Assembly (NCBI GenBank): GCA_965215355.1
Contig: CBDCDJ010000007.1
Location: 186,001-250,000, forward strand
DNA: 64,000 bases
Direction of reading: 5' to 3'
DNA from: CBDCDJ01 sp965215355
GTDB lineage: Bacteria; Deinococcota; Deinococci; Deinococcales; Trueperaceae
Part shown: piece after piece, positions 16,921 to 24,629 of the stretch
How positions within the stretch are numbered: position 1 is the first letter of the stretch
Layout of the letters: each line of letters opens with the position of its first letter
Program-made: the position numbers and the translations under genes
The notes under the pieces: model-generated
The model's database searches: none
The model's input: the letters and a program-made list of their open reading frames with translations, nothing else
What the model was told of the DNA's origin: nothing

Positions 16921-16947
16921 CGTCCGCAAAGCCGGACGGGCTTTTTT
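16921..16947 (+). terminator. T-box terminator
   Basis: CGTCCG (16921-16926) pairs with CGGACG (16933-16938), followed by GGC and six Ts. It is the off-state structure of the valine T-box and competes with the antiterminator that contains the T-box bulge. Confidence 0.88.
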
Positions 16948-16972
16948 GTGCCTCCGGCGAGGGAGGCGAGGG

Positions 16973-17887
16973 ATGGACGAACAGTTACCCTTAAACTGGC
17001 GACGCAAAGAGGAGTTCGTGTTCCGGGCGGCCTGGCGGAGCAAGCGTGACGAGCGGCGTTCCTTGGCGGAGCGGGTGGCTTTGGAGAGTTTGGCGCAGGG
17101 CAAAGCGGTGCCTTTTATAGCTCAGCTCGAGCTTCAGGACACGCCCTTCAAAAACCGGCACGAGGGTTGGCACCACTACTTCATCTTGCAAACCATGACC
17201 TTTTTTAAGTCGTTCGGCGAGATGCTTGCCGGTGTCAAGTCGTTTCTGAAGCGCGACGCTTTAGACGCCGGCAGCTGGGAGATGATGTTCAGGGACGCGC
17301 CCGCCCCGGTTCGCCTCAGCAAAGCTCAGCGCGTCGCCCTTATCGACAGGTTCGTCAAAGGGGTAAAAGAATATCCATTCGAGGACGAAGTCGGGCGAGA
17401 GGTCTTCAGCGTTTTTCAGCCCTACGGCGACTACGCGCTGGACTTGAGCGTCGAGTACGTGGTGCTGCGCCCCGCCTTCGACAGCACGTTCGGGGCCGAA
17501 GACAATCCCATAAAAAGCCTGGTCGGTAAAAAATGCACCGTTCGGGGCCGGGCGTCCGCAGAAGAAAGCGAAGACGAGGACACAGACAAAAATACAGACG
17601 AGGCTGAAGAAGAGCCTCTGCTCGAGCTGGGCGAAGGCGTTCTCACGCTGGACGGCTACACGGTCCAGGTGGGCGAGTGGCAACACACCTTCGAGGAAAA
17701 CGACGAGGTGTTCGAGAGCGTTGCGTTCGAAGAGGTCAACGTTTACTCGGAAGCGCTGAAGATGAGCATCTTCCTCGAGCCCGTCGACAAAGACGACCCC
17801 GACGAAGCTGCTCAAGACGAAGCTGCTCAAGACGAAACCCGGCAAGAAGACCGAGCCGACTCGGAAAGTGAGGGAAGCAATGCCTGA
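16973..17887 (+). CDS. Unknown acidic protein under T-box control
   Basis: A 304-residue protein with no family I recognise. The N-terminal two thirds look globular and mixed in charge (FVFRAAWRSKRDERRSLAER, GWHHYFILQTMTFFKSFGEM, VFSVFQPYGDYALDLSVEYV). An acidic linker around residues 195-215 (ESEDEDTDKNTDEAEEEP) leads to a short beta-rich part, and the C-terminus is again acidic with a 15-base tandem duplication that encodes DEAAQ twice (17801-17830). No signal peptide or membrane span. The ATG follows GGGAGGCGAGG. It lies between the Val T-box and valS, overlapping valS by 8 bases, so it is made when valine charging falls. Function unknown; a role linked to translation or charged-tRNA supply is only a guess. 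Confidence 0.85.
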   Translation: MDEQLPLNWRRKEEFVFRAAWRSKRDERRSLAERVALESLAQGKAVPFIAQLELQDTPFKNRHEGWHHYFILQTMTFFKSFGEMLAGVKSFLKRDALDAGSWEMMFRDAPAPVRLSKAQRVALIDRFVKGVKEYPFEDEVGREVFSVFQPYGDYALDLSVEYVVLRPAFDSTFGAEDNPIKSLVGKKCTVRGRASAEESEDEDTDKNTDEAEEEPLLELGEGVLTLDGYTVQVGEWQHTFEENDEVFESVAFEEVNVYSEALKMSIFLEPVDKDDPDEAAQDEAAQDETRQEDRADSESEGSNA

Positions 17888-20501
17888 AGCCGTCCTGACT
17901 CGAGAGCTAGCCAAACAGTACGACCCCGTGACGGTCGAAGCCAAGTGGGTCGAGCGGTGGGTCGGCGAACCTTTCACCGCGGATGCAGAGAGCGACAAAC
18001 CGCCCTTTTGCATCGTCATCCCGCCGCCCAACGTGACCGGCGACCTGCACCTCGGCCACGCCTTCGACAACACCCTCATCGACACGCTGATTCGCTTCAA
18101 AAGGATGCAAGGCTTCGAGGCGCTCTTTCAACCCGGCACCGACCACGCCGGCATTTCGACGCAGGTGCAGGTCGAAAAAGCCTTGCGCGCGGAGGGTTTG
18201 ACCAAGCACGACCTCGGCCGCGAGGCGTTTTTGGAGCGGATGTGGGCCTGGAAAGAGAAGTACGGCGGCAGTATCCTGGGTCAGCTCCAGCGGCTCGGCA
18301 TCTCCGCCGACTGGACGCGCACGCGCTTTACGATGGACGCACAGTTGTCCAAAGCAGTGCGCAAGCAGTTCGTCGAACTCTACCACCAGGGCCTCGTTTA
18401 CCGCGGCGAGCGCATCGTGAATTGGGACCCGGTGAGCCAAACGACGCTCTCAGAACTCGAGGTCGACCGCGAGGAGCGGCCGGGCAAGCTTTACACGCTC
18501 TCCTACGAGCTTTCGGACGGCTCCAACATCCAAATCGCCACCGTGCGCCCCGAGACCATCTTCGCCGACCAGGCGATTGCGGTGCATCCCGAAGACGAGC
18601 GCTTTGCGAGTTTGGTGGGGATGCGCGCACGTATCCCGCTGACCGACCGCTTTATCCCGATTATCACCGACGAGGCCGTGGAAAAGGACTTCGGCACCGG
18701 CGCGCTCAAAATCACCCCGGCGCACGACCCGACCGACTTTGAAATAGGCGAGCGGCACGGTTTGGAACGGCCGAGCGTCATCGACCTGGACGCCAAGCTG
18801 ACTTCTTCCCTGGTGCCGGAAGCGTTTAGAGGGTTGGACCGTTTCGAGGCTCGAGCCGCGGTGGTGGCAGCCTTGGCAGAGAAGGGGACGCTGCTCTCGA
18901 GCCAGGACTACACCGTTTCGTTGGGTTTGTCCGAGCGCACCGGAGAGCCGGTCGAGCCCATCGTTTCGCTCCAGTGGTTTTACGACACGGATACAGCGGC
19001 GAAGCGGATTTTGCAAGGTTTGGACGCGGGCGAAATCACCGTTCACCCCGAGCGCTATACCAAGGTCAACCGCGACTGGTTGGGACGTTTGCGGCCCTGG
19101 AACATCTCCCGTCAACTCTGGTGGGGCCACCAAATCCCGGCCTGGTACGACGCCGAGGGCAAGGTCTACGTGCCCGACCCGGAAAATCCGTACCTCGACT
19201 GTGCCGAAGACCCGCGCTACGCAAGCCTCGAGCTTACCCAAGACCCGGACGTGTTCGACACCTGGTTCAGCTCGAACCTCTGGCCCTTCTCGACCCTCGG
19301 CTGGCCCGATACCAGCGACCCGTTTTATAAAAAGTTCTACCCGACCTCGGTGCTCGTCACGGGCTACGACATCCTGTTCTTCTGGGTGGCGCGGATGGAG
19401 ATTGCGGGGTACGAGTTCACCGACCGAGCACCCTTCGAAGACGTACTGCTCCACGGCCTGGTGTTGGACGAGCAAGGCCAGAAGATGTCGAAGTCCAAGG
19501 GCAACGGCGTCGACCCCGTAGAGGTCATCAACCAGTACGGCGCGGACGCGCTGCGCTTTGCGGCGACGCACATGTCGACCGGCGGGCAGGACATTCGCTG
19601 GGACGCGAGGCGCGTGGCGATGGGCCGGAACTTCAACAACAAGCTCTGGAACGCGACGCGCTTCGCGTTTATGAACCTGGACGGCGAAATAGACGAAGGT
19701 TCACCCGAAACCCTGCCCGACCGCTGGATTTTAAGCCGCTTGCAGCGCGCCACGCGCGAGGTGACGGCGCAGCTCGAGGCCTTCGACATAGGCGCGGCCA
19801 ACCGGACGGTCTACGACTTCGTGTGGTCGGAGTTCTGCGACTGGTACTTAGAAGCCGCCAAACCGGGTTTGCGCGACGGCGACGCTCGAGCGCGCTTCGT
19901 CCTCAAAACGGTTCTTACCAGCATCCTCAAACTGCTGCACCCGTTCATCCCCTTCATCACCTCGGAGTTGTACGAGGCGCTGGGGCATGAGGAGCAGCTG
20001 GGCTGGGCAGCTTGGCCTGAGGCGAATGAACGTTTGTCGGACGAAGGGGCCGAACGCGACTTTGCGCGCTTGCAGGACGCGGTGGGTGCAGTGCGCAACT
20101 TACGCGCCGAAGCGGACCTGAGCCCGACGCAGAGCGTGCCGATTTTCGCCGCGGGCGCGGCGGCGGGCGTTTTGCAGGACAACCAGGCGGTGTTTGAAAG
20201 CCTGACCAGGGCCACCTTACTTGCCGAACAGCCCTTCGGCGCGGCGCTGTCGCAACCGCTGCCGGACTTGGAGCTTAAACTCCCCCTCGAGGGCCTCGTC
20301 GACATCGCTGAATGGCGTGCGCGGCAGGAAAAGCGGTTGCAGGAGGTACAGAAGAGCCTCACCGTCAGCCGGAAAAAACTCGGTAACGACAAGTTCGTCC
20401 AGAACGCACCCGCCGCGGTGGTCGAGGAGGAGCGGCGGCGCCTCGCGGAGGCGGAGGCGTTGACGGCGGGGCTCGAGGCGAGCCTGGCGCAGTTGGGCTA
20501 A
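17880..20501 (+). CDS. valS: Valyl-tRNA synthetase
   Basis: Charges tRNA-Val in the cytoplasm. The 873-residue protein has the class I HIGH motif as PPPNVTGDLHLGHAF (about residues 45-59), the editing domain with the TVRPETIFADQAIAV segment, FDTWFSSNLWPFSTLG, KMSKS as QKMSKSKGNGVDP, an anticodon-binding domain, and a C-terminal coiled coil (residues about 810-873, rich in Glu, Arg and Leu) typical of ValRS. ATG 17880 has a GAGGGAAG ribosome site and overlaps the upstream gene by 8 bases; GTG 17868 is less likely. Expression is tied to the valine T-box leader 0.9 kb upstream. Confidence 0.97.
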   Translation: MPEAVLTRELAKQYDPVTVEAKWVERWVGEPFTADAESDKPPFCIVIPPPNVTGDLHLGHAFDNTLIDTLIRFKRMQGFEALFQPGTDHAGISTQVQVEKALRAEGLTKHDLGREAFLERMWAWKEKYGGSILGQLQRLGISADWTRTRFTMDAQLSKAVRKQFVELYHQGLVYRGERIVNWDPVSQTTLSELEVDREERPGKLYTLSYELSDGSNIQIATVRPETIFADQAIAVHPEDERFASLVGMRARIPLTDRFIPIITDEAVEKDFGTGALKITPAHDPTDFEIGERHGLERPSVIDLDAKLTSSLVPEAFRGLDRFEARAAVVAALAEKGTLLSSQDYTVSLGLSERTGEPVEPIVSLQWFYDTDTAAKRILQGLDAGEITVHPERYTKVNRDWLGRLRPWNISRQLWWGHQIPAWYDAEGKVYVPDPENPYLDCAEDPRYASLELTQDPDVFDTWFSSNLWPFSTLGWPDTSDPFYKKFYPTSVLVTGYDILFFWVARMEIAGYEFTDRAPFEDVLLHGLVLDEQGQKMSKSKGNGVDPVEVINQYGADALRFAATHMSTGGQDIRWDARRVAMGRNFNNKLWNATRFAFMNLDGEIDEGSPETLPDRWILSRLQRATREVTAQLEAFDIGAANRTVYDFVWSEFCDWYLEAAKPGLRDGDARARFVLKTVLTSILKLLHPFIPFITSELYEALGHEEQLGWAAWPEANERLSDEGAERDFARLQDAVGAVRNLRAEADLSPTQSVPIFAAGAAAGVLQDNQAVFESLTRATLLAEQPFGAALSQPLPDLELKLPLEGLVDIAEWRARQEKRLQEVQKSLTVSRKKLGNDKFVQNAPAAVVEEERRRLAEAEALTAGLEASLAQLG

Positions 20502-20506
20502 AAAAC

Positions 20507-20535
20507 GTGGGGACAGGTTCCGAACCTGCCCCCAC
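20507..20535. terminator. Hairpin after valS
   Basis: GTGGGG-A-CAGGTTC pairs with GAACCTG-C-CCCCAC, a 13-base-pair stem with one mismatch and a one-base loop, beginning 5 bases after the valS stop. There is no U-tract on either side, so it may be a palindromic repeat or an mRNA 3'-end stabiliser rather than a true terminator. In the 217 bases from here to the next gene (20753) I see no convincing gene. Confidence 0.45.
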
Positions 20536-20752
20536 CCCGTCGTACCGAGACTACAACGTGCCCGTCGTTGCCGTCCGGCGGTCAGGTTCGAGGCGGCGCT
20601 CGGCATTCCGGGAAACGCGGTTGTCGCTAGTTAAGTCGGGGCCGGTGCTCTGGCCCTCGGTCACGTGCTCGTCGAAGACGCCCGCGGGCTGCAAGGTGGA
20701 TTTGAGTTGCGCTTTGAGCTGCGAGGCCGTCACCGCCGAGTGCAAAAATTTT

Positions 20753-21418
20753 CTACCCGAGCCTTCGGTAAAGCCTGGTCGTCAGTAGCCCGTGACTATG
20801 CTCGAGCCTCTTCACTGATTTTAAGTAACGCTCGAACAGGGGTGTGGGGTCGGCGAGTCGCCACGTTTGCAAGCCCGTCTGCCAACGAAAAAAAGCGTGC
20901 AGCGCCGCCAGGTAACCTTCCGCCCGCAGCCTGCGCCAGCCCGCGGGCGGCGTGGCGAAGTCCGCGTAGTACCACCACCCGCCCGCCTCGAGCGCTGCGG
21001 CCAGTCTGGGAACGAGGACTCCGAGCCCGTCTTCGTCGAAACAGTCCAGAAAGAACGCCGTCACGACAAGGTCATAACGAGCAGCGTCACCACCGGCAGA
21101 ACCCAGCGCGAAGCTCACGGCGTCCCCGAGGAAAAACGTCACTCGAGACCTCTGCTGCGGGGTCAGCCTGTGGTGCGCCAACTCGACCATCTTCGGGCTC
21201 TGCTCGAGCACCGCGACCGAACAAGCCGGTTGCCGCGCCAACAGCGCACTCAAAAACCGCCCGTCGCCCTCACCCAAAACAAGGACGTTTTTCACTGGGG
21301 GCAACGCGTCCAGCAGCGCGGTGCGGGCGCGCATGAGTTGGGAGCCGAAGACGAGGAGCTCGAGATGTTCGTAAAACGGCGCGAGCCGGTCGTAGCCCTT
21401 TACAGAAGCGCTAGACAC
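20753..21418 (-). CDS. Class I SAM-dependent methyltransferase
   Basis: A 221-residue Rossmann-fold methyltransferase. The SAM-binding motif I is VLVLGEGDGRFLSAL (about residues 45-59), followed by the acidic motif VAVLEQSPKMVELA, LGDAVSF as motif III, and DLVVTAFFLDCF as motif IV. The rest (GGWWYYADFATPPAGWRRLR) is typical of small-molecule or quinone methyltransferases, but the substrate is not identifiable. Its start overlaps the end of the UbiA-like gene by 8 bases, so both are translated together; a lipid-soluble prenyl acceptor is possible. Confidence 0.8.
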   Translation of the reverse strand: MSSASVKGYDRLAPFYEHLELLVFGSQLMRARTALLDALPPVKNVLVLGEGDGRFLSALLARQPACSVAVLEQSPKMVELAHHRLTPQQRSRVTFFLGDAVSFALGSAGGDAARYDLVVTAFFLDCFDEDGLGVLVPRLAAALEAGGWWYYADFATPPAGWRRLRAEGYLAALHAFFRWQTGLQTWRLADPTPLFERYLKSVKRLEHSHGLLTTRLYRRLG

Positions 21419-22307
21419 GAAACAAGAGGCACGCGAACGGCGTCAACAGCGCCGCGTCTGCCAGGGTGCGGAGCAGTTCTGCGGGCAGGCCGCGGCTGCG
21501 CTGCAGGGTCCACAGCAACAAAGTGCTCGAGGCCAGCGCCACGCCCAAAAGGGGCGGCAGCCACAGGCCTGTTGCAAAAGCAAGCACGCTCAAAGTCAAC
21601 AGGGCGGGCTCGAGCAGCGTCCCCAACCGGGGCCAGGCGCGCGCCAGCGACACCTGCCCCTGCGCCGCGTCGGCATGGCGCTCCCACAGGGCGATGAGCA
21701 AACAGTTGAGGCTGCAGAGCGAGGCGAAGAGCAGCGTACCGACGAGCAGCGCCGCGCCGGGCGCTCTCGTCCATACGGGCAGCGTGACGCCGAGGGCGAA
21801 CACGAGGCCGACCTGAACCTCTTTCGTCAAGACGAACCTGCCGGGTTTCGCCAGGTGAACGCCCAAGCCGTACAAAGCCACCGCACCGAGGACGACGAGG
21901 CCGAGGCTGGTGTCTTTAGGACTGAGCCCGACCAGCACCAGCGTCCCGTCGATACCCAGGCCGAGCCCCCAGAGCAGTGTGAACACGCCACGGTGCCGCG
22001 CGTGAAGCGCGTGCCGATAGGTGTGCGGTCGCCGCAAGTCCAGTTTGAAGCTGTCGAGCAGCCGGTCCCCCACGTAGACGAGCCACACGCTGAGGCCCAG
22101 GGCGAGCACAAAGTACGGCGTGAGCGTGACGCCGAAACTGTACGCGAACAGGACTTGCCAGGCCACCGCCACGGCGGGCGCGTCGAGCGACAGCGCGGTC
22201 GGCCAGGCCCACAGCGGCAGAGGCCCCACGGCTCGCGCCGAGCCGAGCTTCTGCACGGGACTTGCGACGGCTTTTGAGACTGAAGGCGAGACGGGGTGCT
22301 CGAGCAC
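21411..22307 (-). CDS. UbiA-like membrane protein
   Basis: A 298-residue polytopic protein with about eight hydrophobic spans. It resembles UbiA-type prenyltransferase relatives seen in other bacteria: LGLSVWLVYVGDRLLDSFKLDL places an Asp-rich DRLLD after a span, roughly where the prenyl-diphosphate motif lies, but the canonical NDxxDxxxD is not intact. An enzymatic role is therefore uncertain. GTG start with a TATAAC box ending 5 bases upstream, so likely leaderless. It is followed by and overlaps the methyltransferase gene, suggesting a joint role in modifying a membrane lipid or quinone (inference). Confidence 0.6.
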   Translation of the reverse strand: MLEHPVSPSVSKAVASPVQKLGSARAVGPLPLWAWPTALSLDAPAVAVAWQVLFAYSFGVTLTPYFVLALGLSVWLVYVGDRLLDSFKLDLRRPHTYRHALHARHRGVFTLLWGLGLGIDGTLVLVGLSPKDTSLGLVVLGAVALYGLGVHLAKPGRFVLTKEVQVGLVFALGVTLPVWTRAPGAALLVGTLLFASLCSLNCLLIALWERHADAAQGQVSLARAWPRLGTLLEPALLTLSVLAFATGLWLPPLLGVALASSTLLLWTLQRSRGLPAELLRTLADAALLTPFACLLFRV

Positions 22308-22408
22308 GCCTCGTTATACTCCTCCGGTCGGAGCGTTGCCAAGGGACGGCTTACCTTTGGGGGCAGGAGCCGGCTGCGGGTTCTCGAGGGGCGGCGGGAA
22401 GGAAGAAG

Positions 22409-23179
22409 CTAAGCGAAGACGAGCGTTTTTCTTGACAACCAAGCGGTGAGTCTGCCACCGATGGGTGCCGCCGCGTCCCAGCGAAACGTCAGGGTGGACA
22501 AACCCAAAAAGAGGACGCCGTACCCCAAAACGACGAGCAGAGGAACGAAGGCGGCGCTTGGGTGGCCCTCGAGACACACCCGAATCGCGTTCAAAAAATG
22601 ATTAAAGGGCAGCGCATCCCGCAAGGTCTGTATCCAGATGGGCGCACCCTCTAAGCTGTAAAACGTTTCGGTAAGAAATAGCAGCGGCAGCGTGACGACG
22701 TTCGTGAGCGTGGCGACCCCCGACTCCTCGTTGCCTAAGTTGCCAATCATGAACCCCAAAAACGTGAATGCCACCATGCCGAGCGCCAGCACGACGAAGA
22801 GCATGGGCAAGCCCGCGATGTTGAACGGCACCTGGAGGATGACGAGCCCCGCGGCGAGCATAAACAGGGTACAACCGAGCGCGACGACGCTGCGCGCCAA
22901 AGCCAGCCGGACGATAAAGACGGGCGTGCGCACGGGCGTAATCCTGAGCAGCTTGTACACCCCGCGGTTGCGCTGCCCCAGCACGTCGAACGCCATCCCG
23001 TAAGCGATGTAAAAAAGCGCGCTTATCGCCAGCAGACCCGCGAGCAAGCGCGTGCGGTAGACGGGGTCGTCAAAAAAGAGGCTCATGACCGTCATCAGCC
23101 CGAGCGGGAAAAGGAGCGCCCAGCCGAGCGAGATGCGATCGCGCAGTGCCAGTTTGAGAAAGAGCTTGAAGCCCGTCAT
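22409..23179 (-). CDS. ABC-2 type transporter permease
   Basis: A 256-residue inner-membrane protein with six spans in the ABC-2 arrangement: an N-terminal span after KLALRDRISLGW, the RNRGVYKLLRITPVRTPVFI coupling segment between spans 2 and 3, and the LPLLFLTETFYSLEGAPIWIQ stretch before the last span. Such permeases pair with a single ATPase to export drugs, peptides or lipids, or to reposition membrane components. The ATPase gene lies directly upstream, with 1 base between them. The exported compound is unknown. Confidence 0.85.
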   Translation of the reverse strand: MTGFKLFLKLALRDRISLGWALLFPLGLMTVMSLFFDDPVYRTRLLAGLLAISALFYIAYGMAFDVLGQRNRGVYKLLRITPVRTPVFIVRLALARSVVALGCTLFMLAAGLVILQVPFNIAGLPMLFVVLALGMVAFTFLGFMIGNLGNEESGVATLTNVVTLPLLFLTETFYSLEGAPIWIQTLRDALPFNHFLNAIRVCLEGHPSAAFVPLLVVLGYGVLFLGLSTLTFRWDAAAPIGGRLTAWLSRKTLVFA

Positions 23180-23180
23180 G

Positions 23181-23882
23181 CTAATTAGCCTCCGTGAGCA
23201 AAAGGTAGAGTTCGTCGAGCGTAGGGACGTTGTAACGGTTCAGCAGGGCTTCGGGCGTCCCCTCCGCCCTGACGCTGCCCCCGTCAATAAACACGATTCT
23301 GTGGGCAAGGTTGCGCACTTCCGTCATGTCGTGTGAGGTGAAAAGAACCGTCGTGCCCGCGTCCGCAAGGTCTCTGATAAGTTCGCGCACGTCCCGCTGC
23401 GCCCGCGGGTCTAGCGCGCTGGTGGGCTCGTCGAGAAAGACGAGTTGGGGCGCGTGAACGAGCGCGATGGCGATTGCCAGCCGCCGCTGCTGTCCGCCCG
23501 AAAGTTTCGAGGCTTGCGTGGTGGCAACGTCGAGCAAGGAAAAGCGCTTAAGCACCTCCTCGAGCACCCCCTTATCTCCAGCCAACCCGTAAAAAGAGGC
23601 AAACAGCGCGAGGTTGTCCAGCGTACTGAGCCCCGGAAAGAAGGGCGTGTTTTGCAACTGCGCGCCCGTCCCCTTACGCGCGTCGGCCAAGCTGCACGCC
23701 ACGGTGCCGCCGTCGGGCTGGCGCACGCCCAGCATCATTTCCACAGTGGTCGTCTTACCCGCACCGTTGGGGCCGATGAGGGCGACGATTTCGCCCCGGT
23801 GGACGACCAAATCAACATCCCGCACCACGGTGCGTTGACCGTAGCGTTTGGTGAGGCCTCGAGCTTCGATGAGGTGTTTCAC
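23181..23882 (-). CDS. ABC transporter ATP-binding protein
   Basis: A 233-residue ATPase that powers the permease encoded just downstream. Walker A is GPNGAGKTTT (about residues 37-46), the Q-loop lies in GAQLQNTPFFP, the signature is KLSGGQQRRLAIA, Walker B is LVFLDEPTSALDP, and the H-loop is VLFTSHDM. The short length and the sequence GLTKRYGQRTVVRDVDLVVHRGEIVAL are those of CcmA/drug-exporter-type ATPases. It overlaps the PadR gene by 4 bases, giving a three-gene PadR-ATPase-permease operon. Confidence 0.93.
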   Translation of the reverse strand: MKHLIEARGLTKRYGQRTVVRDVDLVVHRGEIVALIGPNGAGKTTTVEMMLGVRQPDGGTVACSLADARKGTGAQLQNTPFFPGLSTLDNLALFASFYGLAGDKGVLEEVLKRFSLLDVATTQASKLSGGQQRRLAIAIALVHAPQLVFLDEPTSALDPRAQRDVRELIRDLADAGTTVLFTSHDMTEVRNLAHRIVFIDGGSVRAEGTPEALLNRYNVPTLDELYLLLTEAN

Positions 23883-24484
23883 GCCTTCTCCTTCAGGGTT
23901 TCGTTCAGCGCTTTTAGTTCGGCCAAATCGGGTAACACGACGGGTATGGGGGGCAAATCCGGCAGGAGCTTTTTGAGTTCTCTGAGCATGTCCAAGTCGG
24001 CTTGAAGGTGGGCGCGCGAGTTCGCCATAACGATTTGAATATAGGGCGGCGCGTCGGGCGACTGCATTTTTAACTCTTCGCCCCGGTCGTTTTCAGCCAG
24101 TTCGGCCTCGAGCGCGTGAATCTGCTCGTCCACCGCCTCGATAACCTGCTGCTTGTCCACTTCGCTCACGAACATAAGCGCGGTGTAGAGCGTGCCCGGC
24201 ATCACGCGGGGGCGTTTGTGCCAAGCCTCTAGTACCAAGGTTTGTAGCGCCTCCTTACCTGCCTCAGTGATTCGGTAAATAGCGCGGTTGCGGTGGCCCG
24301 TCGCCTCGGTGCGCGCCACCTCCACCCAGCCTTTTCGCGTCATCTTTTTAAGCGCATTGTAGATGGAGCCAGGCAGGATGTCCGCCCAGTAGTCGGCGTA
24401 GGTGAGTTGCAGGTACTGCTGGACGTCGTAGCCGTGCATGGGTTTGACGTTCAGAAAACCGAGCACAAATATCTCCGTGTTCAT
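23879..24484 (-). CDS. PadR family transcriptional regulator
   Basis: A 201-residue regulator with the PadR winged helix at the N-terminus (LGFLNVKPMHGYDVQQYL, LPGSIYNALKKMTRKGWVEV, RAIYRITEAGKEAL) and a C-terminal helical dimerisation domain of the PadR-s2/Vir type (residues about 90-180). PadR proteins usually repress adjacent exporter genes and release DNA on binding a drug or phenolic. Here the regulator heads the operon with the ABC exporter. AAGGAG lies 6 bases before the ATG, and the promoter upstream is near-consensus. Confidence 0.92.
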   Translation of the reverse strand: MNTEIFVLGFLNVKPMHGYDVQQYLQLTYADYWADILPGSIYNALKKMTRKGWVEVARTEATGHRNRAIYRITEAGKEALQTLVLEAWHKRPRVMPGTLYTALMFVSEVDKQQVIEAVDEQIHALEAELAENDRGEELKMQSPDAPPYIQIVMANSRAHLQADLDMLRELKKLLPDLPPIPVVLPDLAELKALNETLKEKA

Positions 24485-24522
24485 GCTTTCTCCTTAAACG
24501 TTGCTTAGTCAAGGTTGAGTAA

Positions 24523-24551
24523 ATTGTAGTACGACTATCCTGATTTGTCAA
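24523..24551 (-). promoter_or_regulatory. Consensus promoter and likely PadR operator
   Basis: On the minus strand TTGACA (24546-24551) and TACAAT (24523-24528) are separated by 17 bases, an ideal sigma-70 promoter. The dyad TAGT/ACTA at 24527-24537 touches the -10 box and could be the PadR binding site, giving autorepression of the exporter operon. Confidence 0.65.
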
Positions 24552-24629
24552 CAGACTGGAAAAGTTTTTCGCCGCAAAGGTTTATGCGGGTTCTTTTGAT
24601 TTCCCGCCAACCCCATGTTTTAATGGCCT

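Larger units (their letters stand above)
16584..16947 (+). promoter_or_regulatory. Valine T-box riboswitch leader
   Basis: A transcriptional T-box that senses uncharged tRNA-Val. Stem I carries an AGAGAG bulge region, a distal loop with GCTGAAAA, and a specifier region GAAAC-GTC-A in which GTC (16672-16674) is a Val codon in the place expected by comparison with Bacillus glyQS. The T-box bulge TGGTACCGCG is at 16893-16902; its variable base T pairs with discriminator A73, as tRNA-Val requires. A G/C-rich terminator follows at once. When uncharged tRNA-Val binds, the antiterminator forms and the next two genes, an unknown protein and valS, are read. The distance from specifier to T-box (about 220 bases) is long because a palindromic element sits in between. 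Confidence 0.93.

Noticed and set aside
18450..19571. A 373-codon open frame on the minus strand inside valS
   Set aside because: Antisense shadow of valS; the composition follows from the codon use of the real gene.
20551..20745. A 64-codon open frame on the minus strand after valS
   Set aside because: TTG start, no ribosome site or -10 box, no family similarity that I can see. It could be a small gene, but the support is too thin to list it.
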